Below, piece by piece: positions 15,504 through 22,186 of a stretch of DNA of 26,263 nt. Every line of letters begins with the position of its first letter. Positions within the stretch are counted from its first letter, which is position 1. This DNA comes from JBHEKP01 sp041859375 (GTDB taxonomy: Bacteria; Hydrogenedentota; Hydrogenedentia; Hydrogenedentales; CAITNO01). The notes under the pieces were generated by a model that was not told the DNA's origin, made no database searches, and worked only from the letters and a program-made list of their open reading frames with translations. The stretch covers positions 1 to 26,263 of the forward strand of contig JBHEKP010000137.1 in assembly GCA_041859375.1 (NCBI GenBank), given 5' to 3'. Both the position numbers and the translations under genes were made by a program.

Positions 15504-16517
15504 ATGACCCGCACCGACACGCCGCGCCGAATTTTGGCGGTTGCGCCGAACTGGCTGGGCGACGCCGTGATGTGCACCCCCGCGCTGCGCGCGCTAAAAA
15601 ACCGCTTTCCCGACGCCGAACTCACCGTCACCGGCCCGCCTTCGGTGTGCGACACGCTGGCGGGGCCGGCCTGGATTGACCGGCTTTACCCACTGCCCCA
15701 CCGCGCGCCCGCGCCTGCGCTGCTCCGCGCCGCCCGCGAACTGGCCCCCTTTTCCCGTGATTTGGCGGTGGTGTTTCCCCACTCGTTCCGCGCGGCGCTG
15801 CTGGCCCGGCTGACCGGGGCGCGGCGGCGAATCGGCTACGACCGGGGCGGCCGCCGCTGGCTGCTGACGGACCGGCCCGCGCCGCACCGCGAGAACGGCG
15901 TGATCACCCCGGTGTACATGGTCAAAGAATATCTTGAGCTGATCGCCCCGCTGGGCTGTTCCGGCGACGGGCGCGGCCCCGAACTGGCCGCGGACCCCGG
16001 CGAATGCGCGCGCATCCGGGGGGAGCTCGGCGGGGGCGGTCCGGTGGTGGTGGTGGCGCCGGGGGCGGCCTTCGGCCCGAGCAAGCGCTGGCCCGCCGAA
16101 CGCTTCGCCCGCGCGGCGGACCTGCTGGCGGAACGGCGCGGCGCGCGGTGCGTGCTGGTCACCGGCCCCGGCGAGGAGGACACGCGCGCGGCGGTGCTTG
16201 CCGCGGCGCAGCGCCCCCTGCGTGAATTTCCGGGGGGCGGCATCGCCCGGCTCAAGGCGGTCATCGCCGTTTCCGACCTGCTGCTGGGCAACGACAGCGG
16301 CCCGCGCCACATTGCGGTGGCGCTGGGCAGGCCGGTAATCTGCGTGATGGGCCCCACCTCGCCCCGGCACACGGAGGGCCCCTGGGAGCGGGGGCGGGTG
16401 CTGCGGGTGGACGTGGACTGCGGCCCCTGCCAGAAGCCGGTGTGCGCCACCGACCACCGGTGCATGACCCAAACCACCCCTGAGCAGGCGGCGGAGGCGG
16501 CCATGGAATGGCTGTGA
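15504..16517 (+). CDS. waaF: Heptosyltransferase II-type glycosyltransferase (GT9)
   Basis: Transfers a heptose from ADP-heptose to the LPS inner core, at the cytoplasmic face of the inner membrane. The GT-B fold is shown by APNWLGDAVMCTPALRALK (14-32), APGAAFGPSKRWPAERFA in the middle, and the nucleotide-sugar site NDSGPRHIAVALGRPVI from residue 263. The terminal CGPCQKPVC...DHRCM cluster is characteristic of WaaF. Length (337 aa) is usual. It begins 8 bp after the coiled-coil gene and has no strong ribosome site, so coupling is likely. Assignment to GT9 is firm; the acceptor in this lineage may be a different surface glycan, so the name describes homology. Confidence 0.92.
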   Translation: MTRTDTPRRILAVAPNWLGDAVMCTPALRALKNRFPDAELTVTGPPSVCDTLAGPAWIDRLYPLPHRAPAPALLRAARELAPFSRDLAVVFPHSFRAALLARLTGARRRIGYDRGGRRWLLTDRPAPHRENGVITPVYMVKEYLELIAPLGCSGDGRGPELAADPGECARIRGELGGGGPVVVVAPGAAFGPSKRWPAERFARAADLLAERRGARCVLVTGPGEEDTRAAVLAAAQRPLREFPGGGIARLKAVIAVSDLLLGNDSGPRHIAVALGRPVICVMGPTSPRHTEGPWERGRVLRVDVDCGPCQKPVCATDHRCMTQTTPEQAAEAAMEWL

Positions 16518-16542
16518 TCCCGCCCCGTGGAGGATTGCCCCG

Positions 16543-16788
16543 ATGAAGACCGTGTATGTGGTGACCATGTGGTCCGGCGGCCGGCCCGCCAAGAAGTGGA
16601 AAACGGAGGGCGAGCCGCAGGTGCTGCCCAACGGGAACGGCGTCACCTTCACGGGCGCGGGCACGCGCCTGCGCGTCACCGTGGTGGGCAGCATTTCCGT
16701 GGAGGAGTTCGAGTCCGGCAAGGAGGAAATCGAGCTGGGCATCAGCCCCACGGCCCCCGCCCCCCCCGGCGCGGACCGGCTTTATTAG
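16543..16788 (+). CDS. Small conserved-looking hypothetical protein
   Basis: 81 aa, beginning MKTVYVVTMWSGGRPAKKWK. The composition suggests a small beta-rich domain (VTFTGAGTRLRVTVVGSISVEEFE) with an acidic, proline-ended tail. GGAGG at 16529-16533 is 9 nt before ATG 16543, and the gene is 25 bp behind waaF, so it is very likely translated from the same message. No signal peptide, membrane segment or known motif. The gap that follows holds a promoter, making this the last gene of the first sub-operon. Function unknown. Confidence 0.7.
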   Translation: MKTVYVVTMWSGGRPAKKWKTEGEPQVLPNGNGVTFTGAGTRLRVTVVGSISVEEFESGKEEIELGISPTAPAPPGADRLY

Positions 16789-16798
16789 CGCGCGGCGG

Positions 16799-16827
16799 TT
16801 GCACCCGCGCGGCCCATCTTCCATAAT
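16799..16827 (+). promoter_or_regulatory. Sigma-70-type promoter of the GT2-SGNH-GT-C-GT39 unit
   Basis: TTGCAC (16799-16804), exactly 17 nt, CATAAT (16822-16827). Transcription would start near 16834, 26 nt before the small upstream ORF. This is one of the best sigma-70 matches in the window and shows that the long genes downstream can be transcribed separately from waaF. Confidence 0.65.
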
Positions 16828-16859
16828 CATGGCAGGGCACCAACCGAAGAGGCGACGGC

Positions 16860-16913
16860 ATGAGCAACGCGTTTGACACACCGCGCGGCGGCGCGGACCG
16901 GGGACCGCGCTGA
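16860..16913 (+). CDS. 17-codon upstream ORF coupled to the GT2 gene
   Basis: MSNAFDTPRGGADRGPR. AAGAGG at 16847-16852 lies 7 nt before its ATG, a better ribosome site than any in front of the GT2 gene. Its TGA overlaps the GT2 ATG (TGATG), so ribosomes ending here could restart on the glycosyltransferase. It has no run of one amino acid that would mark classic attenuation. Alternatively it is the true N-terminus of the GT2 protein, separated by an indel. Confidence 0.5.
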   Translation: MSNAFDTPRGGADRGPR

Positions 16914-17902
16914 TGGCCGGACCCCTGCCACCCCTTCCGCTGACGCCCGCGCCCCATGACGGCCCGGAATTCTCCGCGCTGATCACCTGCCATTTCGAGG
17001 AGAGCAGCATCGAGGAGTTTCACGCGCGCCTTTCCGCCGCGCTCGAATCGCTGGGCCGCAGCTACGAGATCATCATGGTGAACGACGGGTCCACTGACGG
17101 CACCTGGGACCGGATCCGGAATATTTTCGCGAAAGACGCGAAGGTCCGGGTGGCCATGGACCTTTTCAAGAACGCGGGGCAGCAGGCGGCAATCACGGCG
17201 TGCATCCGCGAGGCGCGGGGGCGCGCGCTCATCCTGATGGACAGCGACCTGCAGCTGCTCCCCGAGGAGCTTCCCCTGCTGGTGGCCGAATACGACAAGG
17301 GCTACGACCTGGTCACGGGCTACCGCAAAAACCGCCGGGACTCCTTTTTCCGCATCATCCCGTCGAAACTGGCGAACATCATCATGCGCCGCGCCTCCAG
17401 AAGCACCGTGAGCGACTTCGGGTGCACCTTCAAAATCTACAACGCGGACCTGGTGCGCGCCTTTGGGCTGGGGCCGCGCCGCATTTTCAGCAACGTGGAC
17501 CTCATCGCCAAAATCCAGCGCTGGTCGGAAATCCCCGTCTCGCACAACCCGCGCCGCTACGGCAGGTCCGGCTGGACCTTCCGCAAGCTGTGGCAGTACA
17601 ACATGGAGAACCTGGTGAAGCTCTCCCAGCTCCCCTTCCAGATCATCGCCGGGGGCGCGGCGGCGGCGGGCGCCCTCTTCGCCCTGCGCATCGCGCTCGG
17701 CTTTTTCCTGGACTTCAACGTCATGTCGGAGGTCACCAACGGGCTGCTGCTCAACGCGGTAGTGATCACCCTGCTGGTGCTGCTGGCCGTGCTTGCGCTG
17801 GTGGGCGAATTCGCCATCCGCAGCTTTGTGATCCTCCGGGGCGAACCCGCCTACATCGTCCGCGAGACGCTGCGGCGCGGCGGGGAGGACCCGGCTCCGT
17901 GA
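16913..17902 (+). CDS. GT2 family glycosyltransferase with two C-terminal membrane segments (polyprenyl-phosphate sugar synthase type)
   Basis: Likely transfers a sugar from a nucleotide donor to undecaprenyl phosphate at the inner membrane. The GT-A domain has VNDGSTDGT (56-64), the metal-binding DSD (110-112, in LMDSDLQLLPEE) and an acceptor-side RRYGRSGWTFRKLW block (214-227). Two membrane helices (about 243-265 and 278-300) match the DPM1/GtrB/ArnC type. The 329-aa length fits. Its ATG overlaps the stop of the 17-codon ORF and its TGA overlaps the GTG of the next gene. The lipid-linked sugar could serve the GT-C-like proteins encoded downstream, a logical pairing in known pathways but an inference here. 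Sugar specificity cannot be read. Confidence 0.9.
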   Translation: MAGPLPPLPLTPAPHDGPEFSALITCHFEESSIEEFHARLSAALESLGRSYEIIMVNDGSTDGTWDRIRNIFAKDAKVRVAMDLFKNAGQQAAITACIREARGRALILMDSDLQLLPEELPLLVAEYDKGYDLVTGYRKNRRDSFFRIIPSKLANIIMRRASRSTVSDFGCTFKIYNADLVRAFGLGPRRIFSNVDLIAKIQRWSEIPVSHNPRRYGRSGWTFRKLWQYNMENLVKLSQLPFQIIAGGAAAAGALFALRIALGFFLDFNVMSEVTNGLLLNAVVITLLVLLAVLALVGEFAIRSFVILRGEPAYIVRETLRRGGEDPAP

Positions 17903-20028
17903 GCGGCGGCCGCGCGCGGGCCGCCCTGAAAAGCGCCGCCGCGACGCTGGCCGCCGCGGTGCTCGGCGCGGCCCTCATCCTCGGCGGCGCGGAGGCGCTG
18001 CTGCGGTGGCGCGGCTTCGGCGAAAGCACCCGGTTTTTCACCGTGAAGCGGGCGGGGGACGCCGCGTGGCGCGTGACCAACCGCGCCTTCTACCAGCAGT
18101 TCTCCGCGTTGCCCCTCGACCGCATCATGGGCTGGGACGATCTGGACTTCCAGGTTCCGGAGGTGAAGGCGCCGGGGGCGGTGCGCGTGTTTGTCTTCGG
18201 CAGCTCCGCCGTGCACGGGCCCCGGAGCGCGCCGCGCATCCTTGAGGTGATGCTGCGCGCCGCCGCGCCGGGCGTGCGCTGGGAGATTTACAACGCCGCC
18301 TGCCCCGGCATGAACTCCAACACCATGCGCGCCGCCGCGCGCGCCTGCGCGTCCCTTGAGCCGGACCTCTTCCTGGTGTACATGGGCAACAACGAGGCCG
18401 TGGGCCCCTACGGCCCGACCACGGCCCTGGCGGCGCACCCCCTGCTGTGGCGGCCCGCGGTGATACAGGCGCTGGTGGCCGCGAACAACCTGCGGCTGGC
18501 GCAGTGGGCCGCGGGCCCCGGCGTGAAACCCTGGCAGGCGCCGGACAGGGACGCCCTCGCCGCCATGGCTCCCGGCCCGACGCAAAACCGGCGCGCGCTG
18601 GAGATATTCGGGGCGAACCTCTCGGCCATGTGCCGCGCGGCGCGCGGCGCGGGTGTTCCGGTTGTGCTCTGCTCCCTCGCCCACAACAAGCGTGTCGGCG
18701 GCGTCCCCCAAACAGACCCGCCGCCGCCGGAGGGCGTGCTGACGCTGAACCGGGTGATCCGTTCCGCGGCGGAGCAAAACGCGGCGCGGGGCGCGGCGTT
18801 CTGCGATGTGGAAAAGGCGCTGGCGGAGGCCGACCCGGAGGGGCTGCCGGGCTACGAATTTTTCGACGACGTGGTCCACTTCAAGTTTGACGGCGCATGG
18901 CTCGCGGCGCGGGCCATGTTCGAGTCGGTCCGGCGGGCGCTGCCCCCCGAAACCGCGCGGCGCTTTCAGGACGCGCCCCCCCTGGAAAAGGGGGAGTGCG
19001 CCCGGCGGCTGGGCTGGACGGAGGCCGCGGAGTACGAGCTGCTCCAGTACCAGGTGCAGGCGCGTTTTGAAGATTATCCCGCCAGGCTGATCAAGGAGCG
19101 CCATGACGCGCTGGCCGCGAAAGTGGGCGGCGACTGGAGAAACCTGCTCTGCGCGGGCTATGCGGAGGCCTGCGCGCTGACCCCGGACGACATGATGCTG
19201 CGCCGCCGCCACGCCGCTTCGCTGCTGGAGGCGGGGCGTTTTGAAGAGGTTCTGGCCGGGGCGGACGCCATGGCGGCGGCCTGCCCCGCGGCCCGCACGC
19301 CCCTGCGCCTGCGGGCGCAGGCCCTGGCCCGGCTGGGCCGGGACGGGGAGGCGGACGCGGCCTTCGGCACACTGCTTTCCCTGTATCCGGATGATCCGGC
19401 GGGTGTCCGCGAGGAGGCGGCGCGCCTGCTCGCCGCAAAAAATTGGGCGGGGGCGGAGGCGCTCTACGCGCGGCGCGTGCAGGCGGACCCGATGGAGACC
19501 GAATCCCTCTGCGGACTGGCCGCGGCGCTGGAGGGGCAGGGCCGGGACGGGGAGGCCGGGGAGGCGCTCGCCACCGCCATGCGGCGGGATCCGGGATTCG
19601 CCCCGGCGTTCCGCGCGCTGGACGCGCTGTGGAAAAAGACCTTCGGCCCGGCGGAACGCGCGCAACGGTGGCGTGCGGTGCTGGACAGGGACGACAAGCC
19701 CGCGCCCGCATGGTTCCAGCACGGCGAGGCGCTCGCAGACGGGGAACAATGGGCGGAGGCGGCGGAGTCCTACCGGCAGGCGGAACAGCGCAACCCCTTC
19801 GACCACCTGATTCCGCTGCAACTGGGCCGGGCGCTGGCGCGCGCGGGCGACCGCCCCGGCGCGGCGGAGGCCATGCGCCGCGCCATCAGGATGAGTCCGC
19901 AGTTTGCGGGCCATGCCTGCGGCGAACTGGCCGCGCTCTTTGCGGACGCCGGGGACGGGGCCGGGGCGGAGGAACAACGCCGCTGGTGCGCGGAACTGGG
20001 AATCGCCATGCCGCAGGATCAACAATAG
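17899..20028 (+). CDS. Membrane-anchored SGNH-like hydrolase fused to TPR repeats
   Basis: 709 aa, starting at GTG 17899 in a GTGA overlap with the GT2 stop; GGGGAGG lies 10 nt upstream. One N-terminal membrane segment (about 12-33) anchors the rest outside the cytoplasm. An SGNH/GDSL-type domain follows, with FGSSAVHG (100-107), YMGNNE (161-166) and DDVVH (323-327) at the places of the nucleophile, oxyanion and Asp-x-x-His blocks. Residues about 400-705 are helical repeats of TPR type (AWFQHGEALADGEQWAEAAESYRQAEQRNP is a clear one). SGNH proteins in glycan loci often add or remove acetyl groups; that role is inference. The GSS instead of GDS variant is seen in membrane-linked acyltransferase-like members. 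Confidence 0.8.
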   Translation: MSGGRARAALKSAAATLAAAVLGAALILGGAEALLRWRGFGESTRFFTVKRAGDAAWRVTNRAFYQQFSALPLDRIMGWDDLDFQVPEVKAPGAVRVFVFGSSAVHGPRSAPRILEVMLRAAAPGVRWEIYNAACPGMNSNTMRAAARACASLEPDLFLVYMGNNEAVGPYGPTTALAAHPLLWRPAVIQALVAANNLRLAQWAAGPGVKPWQAPDRDALAAMAPGPTQNRRALEIFGANLSAMCRAARGAGVPVVLCSLAHNKRVGGVPQTDPPPPEGVLTLNRVIRSAAEQNAARGAAFCDVEKALAEADPEGLPGYEFFDDVVHFKFDGAWLAARAMFESVRRALPPETARRFQDAPPLEKGECARRLGWTEAAEYELLQYQVQARFEDYPARLIKERHDALAAKVGGDWRNLLCAGYAEACALTPDDMMLRRRHAASLLEAGRFEEVLAGADAMAAACPAARTPLRLRAQALARLGRDGEADAAFGTLLSLYPDDPAGVREEAARLLAAKNWAGAEALYARRVQADPMETESLCGLAAALEGQGRDGEAGEALATAMRRDPGFAPAFRALDALWKKTFGPAERAQRWRAVLDRDDKPAPAWFQHGEALADGEQWAEAAESYRQAEQRNPFDHLIPLQLGRALARAGDRPGAAEAMRRAIRMSPQFAGHACGELAALFADAGDGAGAEEQRRWCAELGIAMPQDQQ

Positions 20029-20032
20029 GCCC

Positions 20033-22186
20033 ATGTGGAAAAGGCTGAAAGATGTTGCGGCGCGGCGCGTCCTTCCCGTCCTGCGCGCGCCCGAAACCGC
20101 CGCGCTCACCCTGGTGCTCGCCGCCGCGGGCCTGTACGCGGGCCTGTACCTGACCCTGGCCATCGGTCCGCTGGGCACCGATTACACCTATGAGCTGGCC
20201 TGGTACGCGCCTTCGGCGATGTTCGCGCTGGGCCACGGCATGGTCACGCCCCACGAACCGGACATCCCGGCCCTTTCGGAATTCCTGCTCATGAAGCGCG
20301 ATTCCCTGCCGCCGGAGGCCATCCCCGGCTATTTCGGGCGCTGGGACTTGAGCCCCTTCAACCGGACCCACCACTACTCCATGCTGGCGGTGGGCTGGGT
20401 TTGGCGGATTTTCGGCGTGTCATGGCACAGCATCAAGGTGCTGCCGTGGCTGTTGTTTGTGGCGGCGGCGGGCTTCCTGTACGGCCTGTTCCGCTTCGGG
20501 ATGGGGCGGATTCCCTCGGCGCTGGGGGCGTTGCTGGTCATGGCGGCCCCGCCGATGACCACGATGATGACCTCCATCCGCGACTTTTCCAAGGCTCCCT
20601 TCATCCTGGGCGGCATGTTTTGCATCGCGTGGCTGGCGCTGCGGCCCATGAAGCCGTGGCGCGCGCTGGCCTTTGCGGCCTTCACCGGCCTGCTGCTCGG
20701 CGTGGGCATCGGCTTCCGGCAGGACACGCTCATCGCCGTGCCGCCCGCGCTGGTGGCGGCGCTGTGCGCCCGGCTTCAGGCGGGGCGGCGCGCGTGGCTG
20801 TGGCGGCCCGTCCTCCCGGCGGTCCTGCTGGCCGCGTTCCTGTTCGCGGGCAGGCCCGTGCTGGACGCCCTCGGCCGGGACCAGGGCGCGGTGTCCAGCC
20901 ATTCCCTGTTTCAGGGGCTCTCCAAGGAGGCGCAGGACAACCTGGAGCTGTGGGGCGGGGACTATGAAATTTCCCCGGACGGCACGGACAACCTGATCCA
21001 TTCAATCATCAACAGTTACGCCCGCCGCACCGGAGATGACGCCCCCATGGACCTCTATCTCAGCCCCGCCTACGGCGCGGCGGGACGCCGCATGTTCCGG
21101 GAGGTTGCGGGCACCCTGCCGGGGGACATTCTCACCCGCGCCTGCGCGGCGGTGCTCGCCACCGCGCGCATCGGCGACGAACTCCCCCGGCGCATGGCCT
21201 ATGTGAAGCAGGGCGAAAACGGCTGGGTGCGCCTCCTGGCGCGGATCCACGGCCCGGCGGCGGAGCACTTTGCCCGGTTCGGCATGGTGTATGTCCTTGC
21301 CGCCGCCGCCGCCATCGCGACGCGCAGCCTGTGGGCGGGCCTGGTCGCGGCGGGGCTGCTGATGTGGTTCGGCGGCTATGTGAGCGTGCTCTTCCATTAC
21401 CGCCACGCCTTCCACCTCGCCTTTGTCCCCTGGTGGGCGGCGCTGTTCCTCCTGTCGGCCGCCGCGCAGAAGGCATGGGCCGCCGTGCGGGCGCGCGGTC
21501 TGGACAGGCGCGCCGCAACCCTGGGCGCGCTGCGGGGGGCGGGCACGGTCGCGGCATTGCTGGCGCTGTGCGCGCTGGGCCTGGCCGCGGCGAGGGCGTG
21601 GCAGGACCGGACCATGGCCGCCGTGGCGGCCTCCTACCGGGGCGCGCCGCTGGAAAAGCTGGCCTGCACCGACTTTGCCGAGGGCGGGCGGCACTGTGTG
21701 CGCCTCACCGAACGGCCAAAAAATCTTGCGGATTCGGCGTCCAAAAAAGAGTTTGAGTCCTCCTGGGAATTCCTCATGCTTGAGCTGGGCGGGGAGGGCA
21801 CGGCGGGGCTCGACCATCCCGTGGAGGTCTCCGTAGACTACCAGCAGGGAGTGGGCGGCAACGACTTCACCCGCAAGTTTGAGGTGCGGCCCGGCGGGGG
21901 GAAACCCGGTCCGGTCCGCTTTTTCTTTCCCGTGTATGAAATATCCGCGCTGCCGCCGGTGACCGGCGGATACACGTCCTACATCGGTCCGGCGCCGTGG
22001 GTGCGCGGCAAATTCCTGGGCGTGTCCGTGCCGGAAAAGGACGCGGCGCTGGTCACCGGGCTGCACCGGGTCGCCGGGGCGGAGTCCTTTCCCCTGCTTT
22101 TCTTCATGACCTGCCCGGAGGGCGGCCCGTCCACGCACAAGCGCATGGCCCTGGAGCGGTGGCTGGCGGGGGGGGGCGGGCCATGA
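20033..22186 (+). CDS. Polytopic membrane protein, GT-C glycosyltransferase-like
   Basis: 717 aa. A short cytoplasmic start (MWKRLKDVAARR) precedes a first membrane helix and a periplasmic loop with acidic residues (GTDYTYELAWYAP), as in GT-C enzymes, where an Asp or Glu in the first loop is catalytic. About nine to eleven helices follow in the first 530 residues (for example KVLPWLLFVAAAGFLYGLF, FHLAFVPWWAALFLLS). Residues about 540-717 are a soluble, probably periplasmic beta-rich domain (VEVSVDYQQGVGGNDF). It starts 4 bp after the previous stop and its TGA overlaps the next ATG (ATGA), so it belongs firmly to this operon. No named family was recognised; transporter or polymerase roles are alternatives. 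Confidence 0.75.
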   Translation: MWKRLKDVAARRVLPVLRAPETAALTLVLAAAGLYAGLYLTLAIGPLGTDYTYELAWYAPSAMFALGHGMVTPHEPDIPALSEFLLMKRDSLPPEAIPGYFGRWDLSPFNRTHHYSMLAVGWVWRIFGVSWHSIKVLPWLLFVAAAGFLYGLFRFGMGRIPSALGALLVMAAPPMTTMMTSIRDFSKAPFILGGMFCIAWLALRPMKPWRALAFAAFTGLLLGVGIGFRQDTLIAVPPALVAALCARLQAGRRAWLWRPVLPAVLLAAFLFAGRPVLDALGRDQGAVSSHSLFQGLSKEAQDNLELWGGDYEISPDGTDNLIHSIINSYARRTGDDAPMDLYLSPAYGAAGRRMFREVAGTLPGDILTRACAAVLATARIGDELPRRMAYVKQGENGWVRLLARIHGPAAEHFARFGMVYVLAAAAAIATRSLWAGLVAAGLLMWFGGYVSVLFHYRHAFHLAFVPWWAALFLLSAAAQKAWAAVRARGLDRRAATLGALRGAGTVAALLALCALGLAAARAWQDRTMAAVAASYRGAPLEKLACTDFAEGGRHCVRLTERPKNLADSASKKEFESSWEFLMLELGGEGTAGLDHPVEVSVDYQQGVGGNDFTRKFEVRPGGGKPGPVRFFFPVYEISALPPVTGGYTSYIGPAPWVRGKFLGVSVPEKDAALVTGLHRVAGAESFPLLFFMTCPEGGPSTHKRMALERWLAGGGGP

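Noticed and set aside
17851..20178. 775-residue minus-strand open frame
   Set aside because: Antisense to the SGNH-TPR gene; Arg- and Gly-rich, no family features.
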